A stretch of 64,000 nucleotides of DNA from Gammaproteobacteria bacterium. GTDB taxonomy: Bacteria; Pseudomonadota; Gammaproteobacteria; JACKNK01. A program made the translations under genes and the position numbers. This document shows positions 28,296 through 36,701 of this stretch, piece after piece. The stretch spans positions 524,556 to 588,555 of the forward strand of contig JACKNJ010000002.1 in assembly GCA_024234895.1 (NCBI GenBank), given 5' to 3'. Within the stretch, counting starts at the first letter, position 1. Every line of letters begins with the position of its first letter. The notes beneath the pieces are model-generated. The model saw only the letters and a program-made list of their open reading frames with translations. It had not been told where the DNA came from and did not search any database.

Positions 28296-29222
28296 ATGAG
28301 CGACAACATCCTCCGCATCGCCACCCGCAAGAGCCCGCTCGCCATGTGGCAGGCTGAACACGTCGCCGCCCGATTGCAGGCCGCGCATCCCGGGTTGCAG
28401 ATCGAACTGGTCGGCATGAGCACGCGGGGCGACAAGATCCTCGACAGCCCGCTGGCGAAGATCGGCGGCAAGGGTCTGTTCGTCAAGGAACTGGAGGTCG
28501 GCATGCTGGAAGGCGTCGCCGACATCGCCGTGCACTCCATGAAGGACGTGCCGATGGAGTTTCCGGAGGGGCTGCATCTGGCCGTGATCCTGGAACGCGA
28601 GGACCCGCGCGACGCCTTCGTGTCGAACACGATCGCCAGTTTCGACGCGCTGCCGCAGGGCGCTCGGGTCGGCACGTCCAGCCTGCGTCGCCAGTGCCAG
28701 TTGATGGAGCGCCGTCCCGATCTGGAGATCCTGTCCCTGCGCGGCAACGTGAACACGCGTCTGGCCAAGCTCGATGCCGGCGATTTCGACGCCATCATCC
28801 TCGCCGCCGCCGGCCTCAAGCGACTCGGTTTCCACGACCGCATCACCCACGAGATCGACCCGTCCCAGAGCCTGCCGGCGATGGCGCAGGGCGCGATCGG
28901 CATCGAATGCCGCAGTGAGGACCCGCGCGTCAACGGGCTGCTGGCCTGTCTGGATCACCGCGAGACCCACATCCGCGTCAGCGCCGAACGGGCCATGAAT
29001 CACCGCCTGAACGGCGGCTGTCAGGTGCCGATCGCCGGCTACTCCACGCTCGACGGCGACCAGTTGCACATGCGTGGGCTGGTCGGCCGGCCGGATGGAA
29101 GGGAAGTCATTCGCGGGGAGATATCCGGTCCCGCGGCCGATGCCGAGAAGCTGGGCGTGGCGCTGGCGGACGATCTGCTGGCGCGCGGCGCGGGGGAAAT
29201 TCTCGCGGAACTCGGGGAGTGA
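28296..29222 (+). CDS. hemC: Hydroxymethylbilane synthase (porphobilinogen deaminase)
   Basis: Joins four porphobilinogens into the linear hydroxymethylbilane for heme and related tetrapyrroles. The 308-residue protein has RIATRKSPLAMWQAEHV at the start, GGKGLFVKELE, DIAVHSMKDVP, TSSLRRQCQL and RGNVNTRLAKLDAGDFDAI, and the dipyrromethane-binding cysteine in NGGCQVPIAGY near residue 241. It heads the hemC-hemD-hemX-hemY operon. Confidence 0.97.
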   Translation: MSDNILRIATRKSPLAMWQAEHVAARLQAAHPGLQIELVGMSTRGDKILDSPLAKIGGKGLFVKELEVGMLEGVADIAVHSMKDVPMEFPEGLHLAVILEREDPRDAFVSNTIASFDALPQGARVGTSSLRRQCQLMERRPDLEILSLRGNVNTRLAKLDAGDFDAIILAAAGLKRLGFHDRITHEIDPSQSLPAMAQGAIGIECRSEDPRVNGLLACLDHRETHIRVSAERAMNHRLNGGCQVPIAGYSTLDGDQLHMRGLVGRPDGREVIRGEISGPAADAEKLGVALADDLLARGAGEILAELGE

Positions 29223-29224
29223 CA

Positions 29225-29296
29225 TGGTTCGGCGGTTGGCTTTGCCTCCGCTCAGCCAACGGCAGGTCCGCTGGCTGAGCGGAGCCGAAGCCGGCT
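29225..29296. repeat. Dispersed palindrome, family C
   Basis: GTTGGCTTTGCCTCCGCTCA and its imperfect inverted copy around CTGAGCGGAGCCGAAGCC lie between hemC and hemD. A sister copy is at 32534-32600. Confidence 0.75.
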
Positions 29297-29315
29297 GTAT
29301 CGACACTGAGTCGTC

Positions 29316-30086
29316 ATGAACGCGCTCGACGGCATTCGCGTGTTGGTCACCCGCCCGGCGCACCAGGCCGATGGCCTGTGCGCGGCCATCGAGGCCGAAG
29401 GCGGCGTCGCGGTGCGCTTTCCGACCATCGCCATCGAGCCTGTCGACGGCACCGAGGCGCGGGCGCGGCTCGCCGGGCACGATTGGGACTGGATCATCTT
29501 CACCAGCGCCAATGCCGTCGGTAACGCGCTGACGATTTCCAGCGCGTGGCGCGACCGTCCGCTGATCGCCGTCGGCAAGGCCACCCGCGACGCGCTGCGT
29601 GCCGCCGGGCTGGACGTGGCGCTGACCCCGTCCGACGGCTTCAACAGCGAGGCCCTGCTCGCGCTCCCCGAACTGGCCGATGTCGCGCATCGCCGCATCC
29701 TGATCGTGCGCGGCGAGGGCGGTCGCGAGACGCTGGCCGGGACGCTGCGCGATCGCGGCGCGAAGGTTGCGTATGCCGAGGTCTACCGCCGGGTCCCGCC
29801 AGTCGTCGATCCCGCTCCGCTGCTTGCGCGCTGGCGCGACGGCGGCATCGACGTGGTCACCGTCACCAGCAACGAAACGCTCGCCAATCTCGCCGCGATG
29901 CTGGGCGACCAAGGACGGGCCTTGCTGGCGCGCACGCCGGTGGTTGCGGTCAGCGATCGTGTGCTACAAATCGCCGCCCGACTCGGCCTGTCGAATCCCC
30001 CCCGTGTCGCCGCCAGCGCCCACGATGCCGATGTGCTTGCCGCGCTTGTCGAATGGCGACGCGATTCCGGAACCGCTCATGACTGA
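29316..30086 (+). CDS. hemD: Uroporphyrinogen-III synthase
   Basis: Closes hydroxymethylbilane to uroporphyrinogen III with inversion of ring D. The 256-residue protein shows the weakly conserved family features: VLVTRPAHQADGLCAAIEAEGG at the start (VLVTRP), DWIIFTSANAV, AVGKATRDALRAAG, RILIVRGEGGRE and VVTVTSNETLANL. The gene follows hemC and overlaps hemX by 8 bases, which strongly supports the call. Confidence 0.93.
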   Translation: MNALDGIRVLVTRPAHQADGLCAAIEAEGGVAVRFPTIAIEPVDGTEARARLAGHDWDWIIFTSANAVGNALTISSAWRDRPLIAVGKATRDALRAAGLDVALTPSDGFNSEALLALPELADVAHRRILIVRGEGGRETLAGTLRDRGAKVAYAEVYRRVPPVVDPAPLLARWRDGGIDVVTVTSNETLANLAAMLGDQGRALLARTPVVAVSDRVLQIAARLGLSNPPRVAASAHDADVLAALVEWRRDSGTAHD

Positions 30087-31290
30087 CAAACCCCTCAAAG
30101 ACGACCTGCTCGACGATCTGCCCGAGCCGAAAGCCGCTGCCACCGAGCCCACGCCGCCGGCGGAGCGGTCGGCACCGGAGAGCGGTTCGCGCATCGGTCT
30201 GTGGCTGTCCGGCATCTCGCTGGTGCTCGCGGTCGGCCTGATGGGCGGCGGCATCTGGCTGTGGGTGCAATACCAGACCCTGCTCGACAAGCAGCAGGCG
30301 GTGGCGATGCAGTCCAGCGAGAGCCTGCGCAGCCTCGGCGAGAACCTCGAAGGCCTGACCTCACGCATCGACGGCGAGGTGGTCGCGCGGGTCGAGACCC
30401 TGCGCAGCGAGCAGGTCGCGATGGAACAGAGCCAGAACCGCCTGCGCGACTCGGTCAACGAGGTCAAGGCGCTCGCCGTCGGCGACCGCAAGCCGCTGGT
30501 GCTGGCCGATACCGAATACCTGCTCAAGCTCGCCAACGAGCGCCTGACCTTCATGTTCGACACCGAGACCTCGGTCACCGCGCTGCAATCGGCGGATGCC
30601 GGCCTGGCCTCGCTGGAAGACCCGGACCTGATCGAGATCCGCGCGCAGATCGCCCGCGAGATCGACGCGCTGCGGGCGGTGCCGAGCCCGGACATCGCCG
30701 GCATGGCGGTGCGTCTCGCCGCCCTCGGCGACCGTGTCGACGAACTGCCGTTGCCGGGCCGCGAGGCGCTGCGTGGCGCCGATGAGGCCGCGCCGGCCGC
30801 GACCGGGAACGCCGATCGCGCTCACGACCGGGATTGGCGCGAGGCTGCCGACAAGGTCATGAACGACCTGCGCAAGCTGGTCGTGGTGCGTCACCGCACC
30901 CGCGATCAGCACGAGGTGCTGACCCCGCGCGAGAGTTACTTCCTGCGCGAGAACCTGCGTCTGAAACTCGAATCGGCGCGTCTCTCGCTGTTGCAGCGCG
31001 AGGGCGACGGCTACCGGGGCGACCTCGCCACCGCGCGCGGCTGGGTCGAACGATATTTCGTCGCCGACAGCAACGAGGTCCGCCACATGCTCGCCAGCAT
31101 CGATGAGCTGGCCGCGCAGCCGATCGAGGTCGAGCGCCCGAACATCACCGCTTCCCTGCGCCAGGTGCGCCTGCTGCGCGCGCGTCTGCTCGGCGAGGAG
31201 GCCGGTCGCGCGAAGGCGGCGGCGGAGCGGGCCGAAGCCTCGGTGCCGGCGGCGGCCATCGAACCGGCCAGCATGGAGCCCGCGCGGTGA
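30079..31290 (+). CDS. hemX: HemX-type membrane protein (uroporphyrinogen operon)
   Basis: A 403-residue inner-membrane protein encoded with heme genes in many proteobacteria; despite its older name, a methyltransferase activity is not supported. Residues 1-45 are cytoplasmic and Pro/Ala/Glu-rich, one membrane helix is at about 47-68 (LWLSGISLVLAVGLMGGGIWL), and the rest is periplasmic, with a coiled coil from about 75 and the conserved AVGDRKPLVLADTEYLLKLA. The ATG at 30079 overlaps the end of hemD; the longer frame from 29767 is unsupported. Exact function is unknown. Confidence 0.9.
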   Translation: MTDKPLKDDLLDDLPEPKAAATEPTPPAERSAPESGSRIGLWLSGISLVLAVGLMGGGIWLWVQYQTLLDKQQAVAMQSSESLRSLGENLEGLTSRIDGEVVARVETLRSEQVAMEQSQNRLRDSVNEVKALAVGDRKPLVLADTEYLLKLANERLTFMFDTETSVTALQSADAGLASLEDPDLIEIRAQIAREIDALRAVPSPDIAGMAVRLAALGDRVDELPLPGREALRGADEAAPAATGNADRAHDRDWREAADKVMNDLRKLVVVRHRTRDQHEVLTPRESYFLRENLRLKLESARLSLLQREGDGYRGDLATARGWVERYFVADSNEVRHMLASIDELAAQPIEVERPNITASLRQVRLLRARLLGEEAGRAKAAAERAEASVPAAAIEPASMEPAR

Positions 31291-32525
31291 AGTTGCTGCT
31301 GATCGCACTGCTGTCGACGCTGGGCGCGGTCAGCCTCGCGCTGATCGTCCGAGACGACCCGGGCTTCGTATTGATCGGGGTCGGCGACTGGACCATCGAG
31401 ACGGCGCTGTCGCTGTTCGTGATCTTCCTGCTGCTGGCCTTCGCGCTCGCTTACTTCGCGCTGCGTGCGCTGCTCGGTCTGTGGGCGCTGCCGTCGCGCA
31501 CGCGGGCCTGGAATGCCCGTCGCCGGCAGCGCGCCGCGCGCCGCGGCCTGACCCTCGGCCTGCTCGAACTGACCCAGCAGCGCTGGGCGGAGGCCGAGAA
31601 GCGCCTGCTGCGCAGCGCCCCGCACAGCGATGCCGCCTTGCTGAATTACCTGGGTGCGGCGCGCGCCGCGCAGCAGCAGGGTGCCGACGAGCGGCGCGAC
31701 GACTATCTGCGGCGCGCCGACGCGGCGATGCCGACCGACATGCCCGGCGCCGGCATCGCGCTGGACGTGACCCGCGCGGAACTGCACATGGCCGCCGAGT
31801 CCTGGCAGCAGGCGGCGGAGACCCTGGCCGCTCTGCGCGAACGCGCGGGCAAGCATCCCTACGTGCTGGCGCTGTCCGCGCGCGTGGCCCGGCAGCTCGG
31901 GGACTGGGAAGGGCTCAACGCGCTGTTGCCGGCGCTGCGCCGCTACAAGGCGCTGGCGGATGACGAATTGCGCACGTTGACCACCGAGGTGCGCGTCACC
32001 CGCCTGACCGCGCTCAATGACGGGCCGCGCGAGCAACTGGAGGCGTACTGGCTGGCGGTCCCGAAGGCCGAGCGCCTGAGCCAGCCGCTGCTCGGCCATT
32101 ACCTCGATCTGCTGCCGGACGGCGCCATCGATCGTGGTCTGGAGTTGATCCGCGAGGCGCTCAAGCACGCCTGGGATGCCTCGCTGGCGGAACGTTACGC
32201 CCGCCTGCGTGGCAGCAACCCGAACCAGCAGTTCCACCTCGCCGAGTCCTGGCTGAACGGGCGCGAAACCGATCCCGGCCTGTTGCTCGACCTCGGTCGA
32301 CTGGCACTGCGTGCGCAGTTGTGGGGCAAGGCACGCTCCTATCTGGATACGTCCGTGGGTCTGCGCCCGAGCGCCGAGGGTTACCGGATGCTTGGCGAGA
32401 CGCTGCTCGAGATCGGTGACGCCGACGGCGCGGCCCGGCGTTTCCGCGAGGGTCTGGCCCTGGCGACCGGGGCGGAGATGCCTTCGGCGACGGTGCGGGT
32501 GCTGGCGCGCGACAGCGCGGCCTGA
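31287..32525 (+). CDS. hemY: HemY-type TPR membrane protein
   Basis: A 412-residue inner-membrane protein of the proteobacterial HemY family (unrelated to the protoporphyrinogen oxidase of the same name in other bacteria). Two membrane helices lie at about 2-20 and 37-62 and are followed by TPR-like helices (RRGLTLGLLELTQQRWAEAE region, then AELHMAAESWQQAAETLAALRE and SYLDTSVGLRPSAEGYRMLG). The GTG start at 31287 overlaps the hemX stop by 4 bases, so translation is coupled. It may organise heme-synthesis enzymes; this is inference. Confidence 0.92.
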   Translation: MKLLLIALLSTLGAVSLALIVRDDPGFVLIGVGDWTIETALSLFVIFLLLAFALAYFALRALLGLWALPSRTRAWNARRRQRAARRGLTLGLLELTQQRWAEAEKRLLRSAPHSDAALLNYLGAARAAQQQGADERRDDYLRRADAAMPTDMPGAGIALDVTRAELHMAAESWQQAAETLAALRERAGKHPYVLALSARVARQLGDWEGLNALLPALRRYKALADDELRTLTTEVRVTRLTALNDGPREQLEAYWLAVPKAERLSQPLLGHYLDLLPDGAIDRGLELIREALKHAWDASLAERYARLRGSNPNQQFHLAESWLNGRETDPGLLLDLGRLALRAQLWGKARSYLDTSVGLRPSAEGYRMLGETLLEIGDADGAARRFREGLALATGAEMPSATVRVLARDSAA

Positions 32526-32533
32526 CTTCGCTC

Positions 32534-32600
32534 GGGCTGGCTTCGGCTCCGCTCAGCCAGCGGGTGGGTATGCGTTGGCTGAGCGGAGTCGAAGCCAGCC
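32534..32600. repeat. Dispersed palindrome, family C
   Basis: GGCTGGCTTCGGCTCCGCTC and GAGCGGAGTCGAAGCCAGCC are inverted arms with one mismatch around a 26-base centre. It lies between the converging hemY and ferredoxin-reductase genes and could act as a terminator hairpin, though there is no T-run. Confidence 0.82.
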
Positions 32601-32618
32601 AGCGTCAGTCGGTCCGGA

Positions 32619-33653
32619 CTACCTGGTGTCGCGCGTCAGCGCCGCGTAGTCGAACGAATCCGAGAACATGTGCTCCATGCTGCCGCCGTGCTGCAGGAAG
32701 CCGTCGCGGCAGGCCTCGACCATGACCGGCGGGCCGCCGATGTAGATGTCGAACGGGCTCACGTCCGGATAGGCGCGCAGTACCGCCTCGTGCACCCAGC
32801 CGGTCTCGCCCTCCCATGCGTCGTCGGCCATCGGCGCGGACAGCACCGGCGTGAAGCGGATGTTCGCGTGTTCCCTGGCCCACTGCGCGGGCAGGTCCGG
32901 CAGGTACAGGTCGCGCTTCGCACGCACGCCCCAGAACAGATGCATCGGGCGGGTTTCGCCCTTGGCGATGGCGTGTTCGATCATCGCCTTCAGCGGCGCG
33001 AAGCCGGTGCCGCCGCCGACGAACAGCCAGGGCCGGTCGGAGTCCTCGCGCAGCACGAAGGTGCCCAGCGGCCCCTCGATGCGGAGCAGGGCCTTCTCGC
33101 CCATCGCCGCGAACACGTAATCGGTGAATTCGCCGCCGACGGCATGGCGGATGTGCAGTTCGACGAACTCGTCGTCGTGCGGTGCGTTGGCCATCGAGAA
33201 GGCGCGGCGGTGGCCGGTCTCCTTGAGCACGATGTCGAGGTACTGGCCGGCGAGGAATTGCAGGCGCTCGGTCTTCGGCAGCTTGAGATACAGGCGCATC
33301 ACGTCGTGCGCGAGTTCCTCCTTGATCTGCACGCGCACCGGCAGGTTGCGCACCTCGAGGTCGGCGGTGCCGGCCACCTCGGCGACGTCGATGATCAGGT
33401 CGGAATCGCAGCGGGCCTGGCAGAACAGCGCCTTGCCGGCGGCGGCGTCCGCCTCGCTGATGCCGGCGGGCAGGGTGCCGCCGGGGTAGTGGAAGTGACC
33501 GGACGCCACGCTGCCCAGGCAGGCGCCGCAGGAGCCGCCCCGGCAGCCGTAGGGCAGGGCGATGCCCTGGCGGAGGGCGGCGTCGAGCACCGCTTCATCG
33601 GTGTCGATCTCGAACTGATGTCCACTGGCGCGGACGGTGACCAGATGTTTCAT
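32619..33653 (-). CDS. 2Fe-2S ferredoxin / NAD(P)H-flavin oxidoreductase fusion
   Basis: A 344-residue electron-transfer protein. The N-terminal plant-type ferredoxin domain (1-90) has its cluster cysteines in YGCRGGSCGACLG and FCQARC. An FAD domain follows (RAFSMANAPHDDEFVELHIR) and then an NAD(P)H domain with GGGTGFAPLKAMIEHAI. This layout matches proteins annotated as CDP-6-deoxy-delta-3,4-glucoseen reductase-like or monooxygenase reductases, common in gammaproteobacteria. No oxygenase or deoxysugar gene is adjacent, so the partner is unknown. The protein is full length. Confidence 0.9.
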   Translation of the reverse strand: MKHLVTVRASGHQFEIDTDEAVLDAALRQGIALPYGCRGGSCGACLGSVASGHFHYPGGTLPAGISEADAAAGKALFCQARCDSDLIIDVAEVAGTADLEVRNLPVRVQIKEELAHDVMRLYLKLPKTERLQFLAGQYLDIVLKETGHRRAFSMANAPHDDEFVELHIRHAVGGEFTDYVFAAMGEKALLRIEGPLGTFVLREDSDRPWLFVGGGTGFAPLKAMIEHAIAKGETRPMHLFWGVRAKRDLYLPDLPAQWAREHANIRFTPVLSAPMADDAWEGETGWVHEAVLRAYPDVSPFDIYIGGPPVMVEACRDGFLQHGGSMEHMFSDSFDYAALTRDTR

Positions 33654-33885
33654 GGCGATGGGCGATTTCTGGGGGTGCCGCAGTATCGGTGATCGTTCCG
33701 GGGCAATAAACCGTGGTCGGCTGCTGGAAAGCCGGCTGGGGGCCGTTGCCGCTCATTTTCAGGGCGCGCGCCCCGTCTCGGGGCAGGTTGATCGATCCCC
33801 GCCGGTGTTGATCTGACCCCGTTGCCTGCGGTCCGGAACGTGTTAACAATGAGCCCCCGCGTCGGCATTACAAGAGGCTAACCGA

Positions 33886-35403
33886 ATGCGTCTGGGCATC
33901 GATTTCGGCACCACCCGCAGCGTGGTCGCGGTGGTGGATCGCGGGAACTATCCGGTGGTCAGTTTCCGCATGGACGACGGCGAATTGCTGGAGTGGTTCC
34001 CGTCGCTGATCGCGCAGCGCAAGGGCGTGTGGAAGTACGGTCTGGATGCCCTCGCGGTGGTCGACAAGCCCGGTTGGGCCAAGGCCTGCTGCTTCAAGCG
34101 CATGCTCGGCGATCTGCACCCGGACGACCCGGTGGCGGTCGGCGACGCGACCATGTCCGCGCTGGAGATGGTCACCAATTATCTGGCCAGTCTGCTGCTG
34201 GCGGTGAAGAAACGCGGCAACGTCACCCTGCGTCGCAACGAGGAGCTGGAGGTGTTCTGCGCGGTGCCCGCCGACGCCAACAACAATCAGCGCTTCCTGA
34301 CCATGGAGGCGTTCAAGCGCGCCGGCTTCAAGGTGCGCGGACTGGTCAATGAGCCGGCCGCGGCCGGCATCGAATTCGCGCACGCGCTCGGGGCGGCCAG
34401 GAAACAGGGCAAGCAGGTCATCTACGACCTCGGCGGTGGCACCTTCGATGCGGCCGTCATCGGCATGGGCGAGGCCGTGCATGAAACCCTCAGCAACGAG
34501 GGTCTGGGCCGTTTCGGCGCCATGGATTTCGATCGGGTGATGGCGGAGATGGCTCTGGAAAAAGCCGGCATCGAACAGGAACTGACCGCCGAGCAGCACA
34601 TGCAGTTGCTGGCGGAATGCCGCGAGCGCAAGGAAGGCCTGCATGCGAACACCCGCAAGCTGGCCATCGACATGAGTCGGGCGCTGCCCGGTGCCGACCC
34701 GGTGATCTTCGATGTCGCCGAGTTCTATGACCGCTGCAAGCCGCTGATCGACCAGACCATCGCCACCGTCAACCGCGCGGTCGAGGTGCAGGCGCACGGC
34801 AAGGACGAGCCCTGGGAGCAGATCGCCAACGTCTACGTGGTCGGCGGCGGCGCGCAGATGCCGGCGGTGATGCGCCAGTTGCGCGACACCTATGGCCGCA
34901 AGGTGCGCAAATCCGCCTATCCGCACGCGGCCATCGCGATCGGTCTGGCCATCGCCGCCGATGGCGAGATGGGTTACTCGTTGCAGGAGCGTTTCACGCG
35001 CTATTTCGGGGTGTGGCGCGAACGCGACGGCGGCGCGAGCATCGCCTTCGACCCGATCTTCAGCAGGGGCACGCTGCTGCCCAGTGCCGGTGAGGGCGAG
35101 GTGCTGTATCGGCGCAATTACCGGCCGACCCACAACATCGGGCATTTCCGCTATCTGGAATGCGGCTCCATCAACGAGCAGCACGAGCCGGACGGCGACA
35201 TCACCCCGTGGGAGACGGTGCTGTTCCCGTTCAAGCCGGAGCTGGAGGGGCAGGACCTGAGCGGCATCCCGATCAAGCGCAGCAACACGGCGACCACGCA
35301 GTCGATCGAAGAGGTCTATCGCTGCGACGCGCGCGGTGTGGTCAAGGTGACCATCAAGAACCAGACCAGCGGCTACAAGCAGAGCTTCGTGCTGCGGCCC
35401 TGA
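33886..35403 (+). CDS. Hsp70-family (DnaK-like/YegD-like) ATPase
   Basis: A 505-residue protein with a complete actin-like ATPase fold: LGIDFGTTRSVVAVVDRG at the start, NEPAAAGIEFAHAL, YDLGGGTFDAAVIGMG (phosphate 2) and YVVGGGAQMPAVMRQL (adenosine). The substrate-binding part (about 370-505) is shorter than in DnaK and ends VKNQTSG-like NQTSGYKQSFVLRP with no EEVD-type tail. No dnaJ or grpE is near. It probably belongs to the non-canonical Hsp70 group resembling YegD; client and role are unknown. Confidence 0.88.
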   Translation: MRLGIDFGTTRSVVAVVDRGNYPVVSFRMDDGELLEWFPSLIAQRKGVWKYGLDALAVVDKPGWAKACCFKRMLGDLHPDDPVAVGDATMSALEMVTNYLASLLLAVKKRGNVTLRRNEELEVFCAVPADANNNQRFLTMEAFKRAGFKVRGLVNEPAAAGIEFAHALGAARKQGKQVIYDLGGGTFDAAVIGMGEAVHETLSNEGLGRFGAMDFDRVMAEMALEKAGIEQELTAEQHMQLLAECRERKEGLHANTRKLAIDMSRALPGADPVIFDVAEFYDRCKPLIDQTIATVNRAVEVQAHGKDEPWEQIANVYVVGGGAQMPAVMRQLRDTYGRKVRKSAYPHAAIAIGLAIAADGEMGYSLQERFTRYFGVWRERDGGASIAFDPIFSRGTLLPSAGEGEVLYRRNYRPTHNIGHFRYLECGSINEQHEPDGDITPWETVLFPFKPELEGQDLSGIPIKRSNTATTQSIEEVYRCDARGVVKVTIKNQTSGYKQSFVLRP

Positions 35404-35431
35404 GCCGCGCCTGAATAAATCAGAGGTTCCC

Positions 35432-35962
35432 GTGGCGGAATTCGACGCCATCGTCGTGCTCGGCGCGAAGCTCGCCGCCGACGGCTCCAGCACCCCTGCG
35501 TTGCGTCGTCGCGCCCGCCATGCGGCGGCCCTGCTGAACTCCGGCGTCGCCTCGGCGCTGGTGTTGTCCGGCGGACAGCCGGTGAACGGGGTCAGCGAGG
35601 CCGAGCAGATGTTCCAGGTGGCACTGGGTCAATCCGCCGATCCGCGCCGGATGCTGCTGGAAGCCCGCAGCCGCAACACCTGGGAGAACGCGAAGTTCAC
35701 CGCCGAACTGCTGCGCAGGCACGGCTGGTCGCGGGTGTTGCTGGTCAGCGATGCCTGGCACCTGCCGCGCGCGCAGATTGCCTTCCGTGCCCATGGCATC
35801 GTGGTGCGGCCATCGGCACCGCGCAGCTTCGAACGCGGCTTGCGGGACCAGGCGCGCAGCATCGGTTACGAGACGCTGGCGCTGCCCTGGTATCTGCTGC
35901 GCGTGATGTTCTCGCGACCGCCCGGGCGGAGCCGATCGCACCCGGCTAAGGGATCGGAATGA
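35432..35962 (+). CDS. YdcF-family protein (DUF218)
   Basis: A 176-residue protein of the DUF218/YdcF family, whose members take part in envelope or cell-wall metabolism or bind nucleotide cofactors. Visible family features: AIVVLGAKLAADG, VLSGGQPVNG, SRNTWENAKFTAELL and LLVSDAWHLPRA. It lacks the membrane helices of the SanA/ElyC forms. The start is a GTG at 35432, preceded by AGAGG. It overlaps the converging lipoprotein gene by 17 bases. The precise role is not known. Confidence 0.85.
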   Translation: MAEFDAIVVLGAKLAADGSSTPALRRRARHAAALLNSGVASALVLSGGQPVNGVSEAEQMFQVALGQSADPRRMLLEARSRNTWENAKFTAELLRRHGWSRVLLVSDAWHLPRAQIAFRAHGIVVRPSAPRSFERGLRDQARSIGYETLALPWYLLRVMFSRPPGRSRSHPAKGSE

Positions 35963-36701
35963 ACAGTGCGGAAGCGACCGTCTGCACCATGCCCTTGATG
36001 GCGCGGTCGCTCTTGTCCGCGACGATCTGCGCGATCATGTCCTGGCGACCGATCAGCTTGCCGAACAGACGCTCGTAGCTGAGATTGGCCACCTCGTCCT
36101 CGGGGCCGGAATTGCTGATCAGGAACAGTCTGCCGTCCGCGTCATGGCTGTTCGAAAGCCGCCACACGGCGATCTCGATGTTGCGCGCGGCGTCGTGGAG
36201 CTTCTGCGGGTCGAGTTCGTCGTAGACGTAGAACTCGGACTTGTGGCCGTAGCTGGCCATGATCATGTCGGCCATGCCGCCGACCAGCGCGAGCACGCGG
36301 TCGCCGGTGAACGCCGGGTCGAAGGCGAGTTTCATCGCCTCGATGTCGCGTGCGCCGTTCAGCCCCGTCAGGTCGGAGAAATCGTGGTCGTCGAACACCG
36401 CACGGGCGCGCCTGGCCGGGTCGTTGGAGCCGACCTTGTACAGCTCGGCGGGATTCCGCCGGTACAGCTTCTCCATCAGCGTGCGCAGATCGCTGAGGCT
36501 GGCGTTCATGTGCAGCTCGGCGACCATGTCGGTGTCGCTCTTGGCGAGGTTGCGCACCGCGAAGCCGTTGGGTTCCTTGTACGGGTCCTCGCGGTAATGC
36601 AGCACCAGACCGTCCTCCTGCACCACCACCTCGCGGCGGCAGCCGGCGAGGCTCAGGGCGATCAGCAGAAGAATGGGCAGGAGGGTGAGCGGCGAGCGCA
36701 T
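35946..36701 (-). CDS. Lipoprotein of unknown function
   Basis: A 251-residue protein with a lipoprotein signal (LLPILLLIALSLAGC, lipid cysteine near residue 21), so it is membrane-tethered. The mature part contains DGLVLHYREDPYKEPNGFAV, an acidic stretch (DDHDFSDLTGLNGARDIEAM) and GMADMIMASYGHKSEFYVYD. I recognise no family. It directly follows midA (adjacent stop and start) and is probably cotranscribed with it. A role tied to respiratory-complex assembly would be speculation. Confidence 0.82.
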   Translation of the reverse strand: MRSPLTLLPILLLIALSLAGCRREVVVQEDGLVLHYREDPYKEPNGFAVRNLAKSDTDMVAELHMNASLSDLRTLMEKLYRRNPAELYKVGSNDPARRARAVFDDHDFSDLTGLNGARDIEAMKLAFDPAFTGDRVLALVGGMADMIMASYGHKSEFYVYDELDPQKLHDAARNIEIAVWRLSNSHDADGRLFLISNSGPEDEVANLSYERLFGKLIGRQDMIAQIVADKSDRAIKGMVQTVASALFIPIP

